From the NCBI GenBank assembly GCA_027485235.1, contig JAIXRJ010000011.1, forward strand, positions 45,454-109,453: a stretch of 64,000 bases of DNA, read 5' to 3'. The position numbers and the translations under genes were made by a program. Below the pieces are notes generated by a model that saw only the letters and a list, made by a program, of their open reading frames with translations, made no database searches and was not told the origin of the DNA. Position 1 is the stretch's first letter; each line of letters starts with the position of its first letter. The DNA comes from Comamonadaceae bacterium. GTDB lineage: Bacteria; Pseudomonadota; Gammaproteobacteria; Burkholderiales; Burkholderiaceae_C. Below are positions 56,667 through 64,000 of this stretch, piece by piece.

Positions 56667-57770
56667 TTATAAGTATTGTTTCTCCACCCAGTCTCGGTAG
56701 GCGCCGCTTTGCACGTTCGCCACCCATTCGGGGTTGGCCAGGTACCACTCGACGGTTTTGCGGATGCCGGTGTCGAAGGTCTCGGCGGGTTTCCAGCCGA
56801 GTTCTTTTTCGAGTTTGTGCGCGTCGATGGCATAACGCCGGTCGTGGCCCGGGCGGTCGGTCACATAGGTGATCTGGCTGGCGTAGCGGGTGCCGTCGGC
56901 TTTGGGGCGCATGTCGTCCAGGAGTTTGCAAACAGTTTGCACGATCTCGATGTTGGGTTTTTCGTTCCAGCCGCCGACGTTGTAAGTCTCGCCCAAGCGG
57001 CCGCCCTTGAGCACGGTGCGGATGGCGCTGCAGTGGTCCTTCACATAGAGCCAATCGCGCACTTGCATGCCGTCGCCATACACAGGCAGGGCTTTGCCAG
57101 CCAGGGCATTGACGATCATCAAGGGGATGAGTTTCTCGGGGAAATGGAAAGGGCCGTAATTGTTGCTGCAGTTGGTGGTGAGCACCGGCAGGCCGTAGGT
57201 GTGGTGCCAGGCGCGGACGAGGTGGTCGGACGCGGCTTTGCTGGCGCTGTAAGGGCTGTTGGGTTCGTAGCGGTGGGTTTCGGCAAAGGCGGGGGCGGTT
57301 TTGCTGAGCGAGCCGTAGACCTCGTCGGTGGAGACGTGCAAAAACCGGAACGTTTGCCGTGTTAGAGCAGCGTGCCCCGCAGGAGCAGCGCCCTGCGCGC
57401 GTTGGTCCCCCTCCCCCAAACCGATCCAATACCCCCGCACCGACTCCAGCAGCCGGAAGGTGCCCATGATGTTGGTTTCGATGAACTCGCCGGGTCCGTG
57501 GATGGAGCGGTCCACATGGCTTTCGGCCGCAAAGTTGAGCACAGCGCGGGGCTGGTATTCGGTCAACAAGCGGCTGACCAAAGTGGCATCACCAATGTCG
57601 CCCTGCACAAAAATGTGGCGCTTGTCGCCTTGCAAGCTGGCCAGGGTCTCGGGGTTGCCTGCATAGGTGAGTTTGTCGAGGTTGACGACGGCTTCGTCGC
57701 AGCCCGCAAGCCAGTCCAGAACGAAGTTAGCGCCGATGAAGCCGGCACCGCCGGTGACAAGGATGGTCAT
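56667..57770 (-). CDS. rfbB: dTDP-glucose 4,6-dehydratase
   Basis: 367 residues. [30 protein letters not shown] with the catalytic Asp-Glu, [15 protein letters not shown] and [20 protein letters not shown]. Second step of dTDP-rhamnose synthesis. Between SVRGYW and [11 protein letters not shown] the protein has an unusually long insert ([20 protein letters not shown]) whose DNA resembles a REP element; see findings. The Rossmann and active-site parts appear intact. Confidence 0.95.
   Translation of the reverse strand: MTILVTGGAGFIGANFVLDWLAGCDEAVVNLDKLTYAGNPETLASLQGDKRHIFVQGDIGDATLVSRLLTEYQPRAVLNFAAESHVDRSIHGPGEFIETNIMGTFRLLESVRGYWIGLGEGDQRAQGAAPAGHAALTRQTFRFLHVSTDEVYGSLSKTAPAFAETHRYEPNSPYSASKAASDHLVRAWHHTYGLPVLTTNCSNNYGPFHFPEKLIPLMIVNALAGKALPVYGDGMQVRDWLYVKDHCSAIRTVLKGGRLGETYNVGGWNEKPNIEIVQTVCKLLDDMRPKADGTRYASQITYVTDRPGHDRRYAIDAHKLEKELGWKPAETFDTGIRKTVEWYLANPEWVANVQSGAYRDWVEKQYL
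57379..57405 (+). repeat. diverged REP-like sequence within the rfbB coding region
   Basis: GCAGGAGCAGCGCCCTGCGC, then GCGTTGG agrees at 21 of 27 positions with the REP copy at 40565-40591, without gaps. It is translated (minus strand) as part of the rfbB insert QRAQGAAPA. Could be chance in a GC-rich gene, but length, order and lack of gaps favour descent. Confidence 0.45.
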
Positions 57771-58062
57771 GAATGATCAGTGAAAATGAACTGCACACCG
57801 GCTACCTTACTCCTAGCGGCAGTCCAGACAAAATGACAAAAATGAAAAATCGACTGATATTGATTGTTCAGAAAAAGCATGTGATTGTAATCTTGGGTAC
57901 AGATCTGGCTGACTTAAAAACATTCTTTTGTTAACAAGAAAATTTCAAATGACCTGGTTTGAGGTGTTTTGATCAAGATTGCATTTCATACGAAGCCAGC
58001 GCTCCACAACGGTGCCCTTCAGAACTCGCCCCCAAAGACCCAAGCCAGGCGGAACGCAGAGT
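57771..58062. other. AT-rich intergenic region upstream of rfbB
   Basis: About 290 bases without a supported gene; the part 57780-57960 is markedly AT-rich and likely carries the rfbBAC promoter. The part next to uppS is GC-rich and open in a minus frame, but I see no recognisable protein. Confidence 0.5.
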
Positions 58063-58785
58063 TCAAAGAGGGGCAGAAGAGCCGAAGCGGCGGTCGCGGT
58101 GTTGAAACCAGTCGATGGCTTTGGCCAGGTGTTTGGCCGTGAATTCGGGCCAGAGCTCATCGGTGTAGTAAAGCTCGGCATAGGCGGCTTGCCAGAGCAT
58201 GAAGTTGCTGATGCGCGATTCGCCGCCGGTGCGAATGAGCAAGTCCACCTCGGGGGCGTATGCGGTGCTCAGGTGTTGGGCCAATGCGCCTTCGGTCAGG
58301 CCTTGCAGGCTTTGGCCGGGGTGGGCACGCTGCCAGGCCTGGGCGGCCTGAACCACATCCCAACGGCCACCGTAGTTGGCGCACACGGTCAGGGTGATGG
58401 CTTGGTTGTTGGCGGTGTTGGCCTCGGCGCGTGCAATCAACCCTTGCAACGCTTCAGAAAAGCGCGATGTGTCGCCCACCACTTTGAGCCGCACACCATT
58501 GGCGTTCATGCTGTCGACCTCTTTTTGCAAATAGGTCATGAACAGGCCCATGAGGCTGGAAACTTCTTCTTCAGGCCGTTTCCAGTTTTCGGTGCTGAAA
58601 GCAAACAGACTCAGGTAGGGAATGCCGATTTCTGCACAGCTTTTGACCATGTCGCGCACGCGATTGGCCCCTGCCGCATGGCCGAGGCCCGCTGGCATGA
58701 AGCGTTTTTTAGCCCAACGACGGTTGCCATCCATGATGATGGCAATGTGCTTAGGAAGTGGGTTGTTGGGAATGGACGAAGACAA
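58063..58785 (-). CDS. uppS: undecaprenyl diphosphate synthase family protein
   Basis: 240 residues if started at TTG 58785; no ATG fits before the essential motif. PKHIAIIMDGNRRWAKKR holds the catalytic Asp; GHAAGANRVRDMVKSCAEIG, LFAFSTENWKRPEEEV and LLIRTGGESRISNFMLWQAA, with LYYTDELWPEF, complete the cis-prenyltransferase family. Makes the C55 lipid carrier for envelope polysaccharide. It is not in the usual frr-uppS-cdsA-dxr cluster but next to a NusG paralogue and rfb genes, so it may be a second copy. The start is uncertain. Confidence 0.88.
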   Translation of the reverse strand: MSSSIPNNPLPKHIAIIMDGNRRWAKKRFMPAGLGHAAGANRVRDMVKSCAEIGIPYLSLFAFSTENWKRPEEEVSSLMGLFMTYLQKEVDSMNANGVRLKVVGDTSRFSEALQGLIARAEANTANNQAITLTVCANYGGRWDVVQAAQAWQRAHPGQSLQGLTEGALAQHLSTAYAPEVDLLIRTGGESRISNFMLWQAAYAELYYTDELWPEFTAKHLAKAIDWFQHRDRRFGSSAPL

Positions 58786-58828
58786 AGGAATGCGTTTTTG
58801 AGAATGGTGCGTGATTTTAGACGCCTGA

Positions 58829-59380
58829 CTATCCCGGGGTGACTTCAACTTGGTGGTGCTCCACCTGCACCACGGTGGGGCGTCCCAAAATCTCCAGCAG
58901 CACCGCCACACGTTTGCTGGAGATGCTTTGGATCAGGCCTTCGATGCCATCCAGGGCGTTGTGCTTGAGGCGTACGGTCTGACCCGCCTTGAGCTTGCTC
59001 AATTCGAGCAAAGTGGCGTGGTTGCGGTCTTCTTCGAGAAGGCGGATACGGCGCACCAGTTCGTCGTGGATCAAGGCGGGCTCGAAACCGAAGCGCACGA
59101 TGGTGGCAATGCCTTTGGTGCTGCGCACCACCGAGATGCTTTGCTCTGCCCGACCAGGACGAAACAGGATGTAGCGCGGGAACATGGGTTCGAACATCGC
59201 CACCGGCCCTTGCTCGGTTTTCATGAATTTTTTGTAAAGTGGCAGATACGCTTCAAAAGCTTGCAGTTCAAGATTGGCCAAGGCAATTTGTTCTTGCCGA
59301 GGCTTGGTGTAGGCTAAATACCAACGATTTTGGTTTGGATTTTCTGTGTTCGCGAGAGGATCGTTTTGCACAAGGGTCAT
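58829..59380 (-). CDS. NusG-family transcription antiterminator (RfaH/UpxY-like)
   Basis: 183 residues from ATG 59380. WYLAYTKPRQEQIALANLE, MFPRYILFRPGRAEQSISVV and RSTKGIATIVRFG are the NGN domain; LKAGQTVRLKHNALDGIEGL with the following strands is the KOW domain. As a NusG paralogue beside polysaccharide genes it likely promotes elongation through long envelope operons, as RfaH does. Cellular NusG would sit with secE and rplK, which are absent here. No ops element was identified. Confidence 0.88.
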   Translation of the reverse strand: MTLVQNDPLANTENPNQNRWYLAYTKPRQEQIALANLELQAFEAYLPLYKKFMKTEQGPVAMFEPMFPRYILFRPGRAEQSISVVRSTKGIATIVRFGFEPALIHDELVRRIRLLEEDRNHATLLELSKLKAGQTVRLKHNALDGIEGLIQSISSKRVAVLLEILGRPTVVQVEHHQVEVTPG

Positions 59381-59465
59381 ATTGAATGCAGGCAATCTGT
59401 GATCACTGGGTGTTGGATTTTCAATTTTAACTGGGTATGCTTATCAATTTTGACATTTTGAAAGT

Positions 59466-59491
59466 AAAAAAACCCCGCAGAAGCGGGGTTT
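59466..59491 (-). terminator. rho-independent terminator after hns
   Basis: Minus strand AAACCCCGC, loop TTCT, GCGGGGTTT, then T-run to 59466. It lies 44 bases after the hns stop. Confidence 0.88.
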
Positions 59492-59534
59492 GATCTCTAT
59501 GGTGTCTCTGCCACCACAGAAAATCTTTGGGTAC

Positions 59535-59831
59535 TCAGGCAATCACAAATTGAGCGCGGTCTTTGCCATCGATCCATTTGGGGGCTTTGCCACGGCCAGT
59601 CCATGTTTGACCAGTGGCGGGATCTCGGTATTTGGCAGCGACTTTGATGGTGGGTTTGCCAGCGGTTTTAGTGCCTCGACCAAGGAAAATGTCCTGCGCA
59701 GTCAACCCGAATTCGGCCACCAATTCACGGACTTTGGCGACAGCTTCAGAGATTTCGCGCTGACGAGCGGCAGAAATGGCTTGCTCGAGAGCTTCACGTT
59801 GTTGCAGCAGGTCTTTGTAGCTTTGGGTCAT
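59535..59831 (-). CDS. H-NS family nucleoid protein
   Basis: 98 residues. An N-terminal coiled-coil dimerisation part (LQQREALEQAISAARQREIS) and the C-terminal AT-hook-like DNA-binding motif KYRDPATGQTWTGRGKAP mark the betaproteobacterial H-NS type. It silences AT-rich, often foreign, genes; the AT-rich spans at the polysaccharide locus are plausible targets. Its own upstream region (59832-59914) is AT-rich. Confidence 0.93.
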   Translation of the reverse strand: MTQSYKDLLQQREALEQAISAARQREISEAVAKVRELVAEFGLTAQDIFLGRGTKTAGKPTIKVAAKYRDPATGQTWTGRGKAPKWIDGKDRAQFVIA

Positions 59832-59914
59832 GGTAACTCCTGAATAAAAAATAAAGACATGTGAATATAACCGATTTAAATCAGTGAAGCGTATATTTTA
59901 ATAATTCAAGATTA

Positions 59915-61213
59915 TCAGACCGCTGACACCAATCGGATTGCCAATACCTTATCGATGCGACGCCCGTCCAAATCGACAATTTCAAATTGCCATTCAAGCA
60001 AATTGATGCATTGGCCTTCTGCGGGCAATTGACCCAAAACATACAAAAGTAATCCAGCCAAAGTGTTGTAACGGCCTTTGTCTTGTGCCGGTAAATCCTT
60101 GATGTCCAGACGCGCTTTAAGTTCGTTCACGGGCATGAGACCGTCGAGCAGCCAACTGCCGTCCGCCCGTTGGGTGGCCCATGCTTCGGTTTGAACATCG
60201 GATTTGAGTTCGCCCGTGATGGCTTCGAGCAAATCCAGCGGAGTCAGCAGCCCCTGCACTTCGCCATATTCGTCCACCACAAACATCATGCGGCTGGGTT
60301 GGTCGCGCATTTGCTCCAACAATTCCATGCCGGTCAGGGTCTCGGGCACGAAGTGGGCCGTCTGGGCGTAATGCTCCAAGGTGTGCTCGTCGTCAGCAGG
60401 CAAGGACAGCAGTTGCGAGACGCTGATCACGCCCTGCACATGGCCCAGGTTTTCTCGGCAAACGGGGTACCAGGAGTGGTTGCCATCGACCAACATTTGG
60501 TTGATGCGGGCCATTGCTTGGGCAACGGTGAGGTGGGCGTCCAGCCACTGGATGTCACCTCGGGGCGTCATCATCGAGGTCAAGGGGCGGTTGTCCAGGT
60601 GAAACACATTGCGCACCATTTGGTGCTCGTGTTCTTCAATCAGGCCGGCGCTGACGCCGTCGGCCAGGCTGGCGGTGATCTCTTCTTCGGTGACTTCCTG
60701 GCTGCCTTTGCTGTCAATGCGCATGAGTTTGAGCATGCCTTGCGTCGACAATGAGAGCAGTTTGACAAAGGGACCGGCCACCTTGGCCAACCACGCCATG
60801 GGGCGAGCGACCACACGGGCCACGGCCTCGGGGTAGAGCTGGCCGATGCGCTTGGGGACGAGCTCACCAAAGATGATGGTGGTGAAGGTGATGAGTGTGA
60901 CCACAATGGCCGTGGCGCTGATGCTGGCCACGGACGGGCTCAGGCCCCATTGCCCCAGCACTTGGGCAACGCCACCGCTGAATGCAGCCTCACCCACGAT
61001 GCCATTGAGCACGCCAATCGAGGTGATGCCCACCTGAACGGTTGAAAGAAATTGGGTGGGCTCCTCGAGCAGTTTGAGTGCCGCATGGGCCCCCTTGTCC
61101 CCCGCCTCGTCCATGGCCGCCAAACGGGCTTTGCGGCTGGAGGCCAGTGCCAGCTCCGACATGGCGAACACGCCGTTGAGCAGCGTGAGAAAAACAATCA
61201 GCAAGAAATCCAT
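59915..61213 (-). CDS. CNNM/CorC-family membrane protein (hemolysin-like)
   Basis: 432 residues. N-terminal CNNM transmembrane domain (MDFLLIVFLTLLNGVFAMSE and about three further segments to residue 150), two CBS repeats (MMTPRGDIQWLD and the segment around MMFVVDEYGEVQGLLTPLDL), C-terminal CorC_HlyC domain (WEFEIVDLDGRRIDKVLAIR-like). Magnesium or cobalt efflux is proposed for the family; the old name hemolysin is not functional evidence. Confidence 0.92.
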   Translation of the reverse strand: MDFLLIVFLTLLNGVFAMSELALASSRKARLAAMDEAGDKGAHAALKLLEEPTQFLSTVQVGITSIGVLNGIVGEAAFSGGVAQVLGQWGLSPSVASISATAIVVTLITFTTIIFGELVPKRIGQLYPEAVARVVARPMAWLAKVAGPFVKLLSLSTQGMLKLMRIDSKGSQEVTEEEITASLADGVSAGLIEEHEHQMVRNVFHLDNRPLTSMMTPRGDIQWLDAHLTVAQAMARINQMLVDGNHSWYPVCRENLGHVQGVISVSQLLSLPADDEHTLEHYAQTAHFVPETLTGMELLEQMRDQPSRMMFVVDEYGEVQGLLTPLDLLEAITGELKSDVQTEAWATQRADGSWLLDGLMPVNELKARLDIKDLPAQDKGRYNTLAGLLLYVLGQLPAEGQCINLLEWQFEIVDLDGRRIDKVLAIRLVSAV

Positions 61214-61273
61214 GGGGACAATTGTGCCAAGGGTGTGATAGGGGCTTTGAATTTGACCCCGGCGGTCAGACCA

Positions 61274-61504
61274 TCAACGCCGTTTGAGGCCGAAAACAAA
61301 GTTCGATTCGGTCTTCTCTTGCATGACCAGTTCGTTGCCGGTCTGTCTGGCAAAGGCTTCAAAGTCGCGCCAAGCCCCGGGGTCGGTCGCGATCACTTTG
61401 AGCACTTGACCGCTGCTCATCTCGTTCAGGGCCTTCTTGGCCTTCAAGATCGGCAAGGGACAGTTCAGACCACTGGTGTCAATTTCTTTGTCGATGTGCA
61501 TCAT
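61274..61504 (-). CDS. tusA: sulfur carrier TusA-family protein
   Basis: 76 residues. EIDTSGLNCPLPILKAKKAL has the CPxP motif with active Cys15; SSGQVLKVIATDPGAWRDF and the C-terminal strand VFGLKRR complete the fold. Carries persulfide sulfur for tRNA thiolation or other pathways. The ATGA overlap (61501-61504) couples it to the Nudix gene upstream. Confidence 0.92.
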   Translation of the reverse strand: MMHIDKEIDTSGLNCPLPILKAKKALNEMSSGQVLKVIATDPGAWRDFEAFARQTGNELVMQEKTESNFVFGLKRR

Positions 61505-62058
61505 GTGCCCTGATTTTGTTCTTGACTTTGCGCGGCACGCTCTTCCCAGGTCATGAATTTCGGCTCGATGCCAAGGGTGCGCAACCAATCGCCCAAAGCG
61601 TAGCCAGTGCCTGCGGGCCAGCAGATCAAGTCCTGGAAGTGGAACATCTTGTACTCGGCCAACTCGGGGGACAAACGCACCTCGCCTTCGGCCACCGCAT
61701 GGTAGGCAATGATCACTTGGTTCATGCGCTGGAAGTCGTACACGCCGATCAGCTTGAGGGCCGACACCTTCAAATTCGTTTCTTCGGCAATCTCGCGGGT
61801 GATGCCTTCTTCGGGTGTTTCGCCGGCTTCCATGAAGCCGGTGATCAGCGCAAAACGCCGACCCGGCCAAGCCGCATTGCGGGCCAGCAAAATCTGATCG
61901 CCCACCTGCACAATGCCCGCCAGCACAGGCGTGGGGTTGTTCCAATGGGTGAAGTCACAAGCGGTGCAACGCAGGCGCAGCGTCTCGCCACTGTCTTCCA
62001 TTTGCGAGAGCCAGGCCAAAGGACTGGCGCATTGGGGGCAAAAGCGGTATTCAGCCAT
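61501..62058 (-). CDS. Nudix hydrolase with N-terminal zinc ribbon
   Basis: 185 residues. Zinc ribbon cysteines 7, 10, 31 and 34 (FCPQC, CTAC) precede the Nudix box (residues 74-95, starting GFMEAGETPEEG and ending IAEETN). The layout recalls NudC-like NADH pyrophosphatase but lacks NudC's N-terminal domain and its SQPWPFPxS motif, so substrate is open. Operon with tusA; cysM lies 14 bases upstream. Confidence 0.9.
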   Translation of the reverse strand: MAEYRFCPQCASPLAWLSQMEDSGETLRLRCTACDFTHWNNPTPVLAGIVQVGDQILLARNAAWPGRRFALITGFMEAGETPEEGITREIAEETNLKVSALKLIGVYDFQRMNQVIIAYHAVAEGEVRLSPELAEYKMFHFQDLICWPAGTGYALGDWLRTLGIEPKFMTWEERAAQSQEQNQGT

Positions 62059-62072
62059 CTAAACAACTCCGG

Positions 62073-62975
62073 TCAGGCGGGAAAAACACCCGTGGACAAA
62101 TAACGGTCGCCGCGATCGCACACGATGAAGACGATGGTGGCGTTTTGCGCCGTTTTAGCCACTTGCTGGGCCACCCAGCAAGCGCCCGCTGCCGAAATGC
62201 CTGCAAAGATGCCTTCGGTCCGCGCCATCTGGCGGCAGGTTTCTTCGGCATCGCTTTGGCTCACATAAACCAGTTCGTCCACATGGCTGGGATCGTAAAT
62301 TTTGGGCAGGTATTCTTGCGGCCATTTGCGAATGCCCGGAATGCGTGAACCCTCGCTGGGCTGTGCGCCCACGATGCGGATCGCCGGGTTCTTCTCTTTC
62401 AGAAACCGCGATACACCCGTGATGGTGCCGGTGGTGCCCATGGCGCTCACAAAATGGGTCACTTTGCCGCCCGTCTGCTCCCAAATCTCGGGGCCTGTGG
62501 TTTCGTAATGGATGCGCGGGTTGTCGGCGTTGGCGAACTGGTCCAGGATGCGGCCCTGGCCTTGCGCGGCCATGTTGTCGGCCAAATCGCGCGCATATTC
62601 CATGCCGCCGCTTTTGGGCGTGAGGATCAATTCCGCACCAAAAGCCTTCATGGTTTGTGCGCGTTCAATCGACAGGTCTTCGGGCATGATCAAAATCATG
62701 CGGTAACCCCTGATGGCGGCGGCCATGGCCAGCGCGATGCCGGTGTTGCCCGAAGTGGCCTCGATCAGTGTGTCACCCGGCTTGATCTCGCCGCGTTCTT
62801 CGGCCCGGCGGATCATCGACACAGCCGGGCGGTCTTTCACGGAACCCGCCGGGTTGTTGCCCTCAAGCTTGCCCAAAATCACATTGCCCCTGGGGCCCAT
62901 GTCGCTTGCTCCCAAACGTTGCAATGCAACCAGGGGGGTTTTGCCAATGGCATCTTCAATGGTGGGATAAATCAT
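62073..62975 (-). CDS. cysM: cysteine synthase B
   Basis: 300 residues from ATG 62975. PLP-dependent synthesis of cysteine from O-acetylserine and sulfide or thiosulfate. PLP lysine 47 in NPAGSVKDRPAVSM, phosphate loop GTTGTITGVSRFLKEK, and the CysM-type region PQEYLPKIYDPSHVD. First gene of a cysM-Nudix-tusA sulfur-linked operon. Confidence 0.95.
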   Translation of the reverse strand: MIYPTIEDAIGKTPLVALQRLGASDMGPRGNVILGKLEGNNPAGSVKDRPAVSMIRRAEERGEIKPGDTLIEATSGNTGIALAMAAAIRGYRMILIMPEDLSIERAQTMKAFGAELILTPKSGGMEYARDLADNMAAQGQGRILDQFANADNPRIHYETTGPEIWEQTGGKVTHFVSAMGTTGTITGVSRFLKEKNPAIRIVGAQPSEGSRIPGIRKWPQEYLPKIYDPSHVDELVYVSQSDAEETCRQMARTEGIFAGISAAGACWVAQQVAKTAQNATIVFIVCDRGDRYLSTGVFPA

Positions 62976-63145
62976 GGGCGTACTTTGCCATAAGTGCCCC
63001 CATTCGGGGCGCCAGGCAGACACACGAGCGACGCTCGGTGCAGCCCAAACCGACAACAGGCGGACCACCTTTTGAATTCATCGGCCTAAAGTGGGCTTCG
63101 AATTGGGCCAAATTCTGTCTATAATCACAACCTTCACAAATAACC

Positions 63146-63230
63146 GCCCGGGTGGTGAAATTGGTAGACTCAGGGGACTCAAAATCCCCCGCCGCAAGGC
63201 GTGCCGGTTCGAGTCCGGCCCCGGGCACCA
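63146..63230 (+). tRNA. tRNA-Leu (anticodon CAA)
   Basis: 85 nt with encoded CCA. Acceptor GCCCGGG/CCCGGGC, anticodon loop CTCAAAA, variable arm (CGCCGCAAGGCG), T arm GCCGGTTCGAGTCCGGC. Promoter-like TTGGGCCAAATTCTGTCTATAATC lies just upstream, with TATAAT at 63119-63124. Confidence 0.95.
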
Positions 63231-63270
63231 TCAGCGGAAACCCAGCATCCATGCGGGTTCCAAGCGAATC

Positions 63271-63299
63271 AAGGCCAACCTTCACGGGTTGGCCTTTTT
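63271..63299 (+). terminator. rho-independent terminator after tRNA-Leu
   Basis: AAGGCCAACC, loop TTCACG, GGTTGGCCTT, then TTT. Ten base pairs, 41 bases after the tRNA. Confidence 0.88.
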
Positions 63300-63440
63300 C
63301 CTTAGGCTCTGCCATGTGAGCGCCATTTAGGCCCCACCACTGGGGTTCAACTTTGGCAGACTCTGGGCTCAGCCAATTTTTTTCCGCGTACGCTCACTCA
63401 CCCAAGAGGCCCCCAGAAGATCGCTGCTTTGCCAGATCAA

Positions 63441-63644
63441 TTATTTGGCAGTGCCCATTTTCTTGGCCAACTCACTGGCCTTTTCATATTCACTTTTGAT
63501 ATCGGCCAATAATTGTTGACTGCCCACATTGATAGGCTGAGCCCCCAAGGTTTGCAATCGGGTTTTCACTTCTGGTGAACTCATGGCTGTGTTGATCAAG
63601 CCAGTGAGTGTGGCAATCTTGGGCGTTGTATCAGCCCAGATTGC
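63441..63644 (-). pseudogene. C-terminal fragment of a TctC/Bug-type solute-binding protein
   Basis: 67 codons in frame: TTPKIATLTGLINTAMSSPE, VKTRLQTLGAQPINVGSQ, LLADIKSEYEKASELAKKMG and a stop. This is the C-terminal end of Bug receptors of tripartite tricarboxylate transport (normally ~320 residues). A TGA at 63645-63647 stops the frame upstream and no further family text is seen, so only the end of the gene remains. Confidence 0.75.
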
Positions 63645-63647
63645 TCA

Positions 63648-63875
63648 AAGCTCGGCGAGAGTTTCAAGCCGAAATATCTCGTTTGTACGTCCGGCTGAGT
63701 CAGCCGTTGGCAACTCAACAGCCAGCAAGACCTCAAATTTCAGATGAGTTTTCTCAACAAGTCTTGATTTTTCTGACTCTTTGCAGGGCGTCATGTTAAA
63801 TTGACGGCATATAAAAATTCAAGTTGACACAGCCTTGGATTTTCATTGGCTTTAGCTCCCTCATTTCCCATCTCC
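63648..63875. other. region upstream of hemE
   Basis: About 230 bases with no supported gene; AT-rich from 63740. TTGACA at 63823-63828 may be a -35 element of the hemE promoter, but a good -10 at the right distance is not clear. Confidence 0.4.
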
Positions 63876-64000
63876 ATGAAACTCCAAAACGACAGCTTCC
63901 TGCGCGCCTGTCTGCGCCAGGCCACCGACCACACCCCCGTCTGGCTCATGCGCCAAGCCGGGCGCTACCTGCCCGAGTACTGCGCCACCCGCGCCAAAGC
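63876..64000 (+). CDS. hemE: uroporphyrinogen decarboxylase, N-terminal part (cut by window edge)
   Basis: 41 codons from ATG 63876: [20 protein letters not shown] then [28 protein letters not shown] is the N-terminal signature of HemE with the substrate-binding arginines. Decarboxylates uroporphyrinogen III to coproporphyrinogen III in haem synthesis. Continues beyond the window. Confidence 0.95.
   Translation, partial: MKLQNDSFLRACLRQATDHTPVWLMRQAGRYLPEYCATRAK

Noticed and set aside
57945..58181. Minus-strand frame overlapping the uppS 3' end (possible cdsA start)
   Set aside because: The text has no membrane segments and does not match CdsA; it mostly overlaps uppS in another frame.

Overview
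The window comes from a betaproteobacterium of the order Burkholderiales, most likely a freshwater Comamonadaceae relative (Limnohabitans/Rhodoferax-like). This rests on gene order (hrcA-nadK-recN-rapZ, ispE-tRNA-Gln-prs-rplY-pth, serS-ispH-FKBP), protein style and moderately high GC. The assignment is inference; no database was searched.

Bases 1 to about 24.4 kb are a prophage of the HK97-like, long-tailed type, cut by the left window edge. Read on the minus strand from the right, an early block (AlpA-like regulator, SSB-like protein, P4-type primase-helicase, small DUF genes, ParB-MTase) is followed by HNH nuclease, terminase, portal, protease, capsid, head-tail connectors, tail tube, tail chaperone with a -1 frameshift site, tape measure and tail-tip genes. 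Four small plus-strand genes (14.6-16.1 kb) sit inside it. A ParE/RHH toxin-antitoxin pair lies within the tail operon. No integrase, repressor or lysis gene is visible. At the right margin an AbiEi-like antitoxin is followed by a broken AbiEii gene fused in frame to a fragment of a Pycsar-type nucleotide cyclase.

At 25.0-25.5 kb a tRNA gene with anticodon CAU is split exactly after the anticodon by a 208-nt group I intron closely resembling the Azoarcus tRNA-Ile(CAU) ribozyme. A second, intron-less 5' half of the same tRNA lies 170 bp upstream of it. This looks like the scar of an integration event.

From 25.5 kb to the end is core chromosome: hrcA, nadK, recN, rapZ, mutY, mutM, a TPR protein, lolB, ispE, tRNA-Gln, prs, rplY, pth, a ferredoxin, a PHP phosphatase, a DMT transporter, a YciO-like protein, a site-2 protease, trpS, an orphan response regulator, a tautomerase-SnoaL fusion, tRNA-Ser, serS, ispH, an FKBP, radC, a PfkB kinase, a MacAB-like transporter, purT and galE. 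A polysaccharide locus follows (truncated sugar transferase, rfbC, rfbA, rfbB, uppS, RfaH-like NusG paralogue), then hns, a CNNM/CorC protein, tusA, a Nudix hydrolase, cysM, tRNA-Leu, a TctC/Bug fragment and the start of hemE. REP-like palindromes beginning GTAG/GTGG are clustered at 40.5 and 56.6 kb, and a diverged copy appears to be read as codons inside rfbB.
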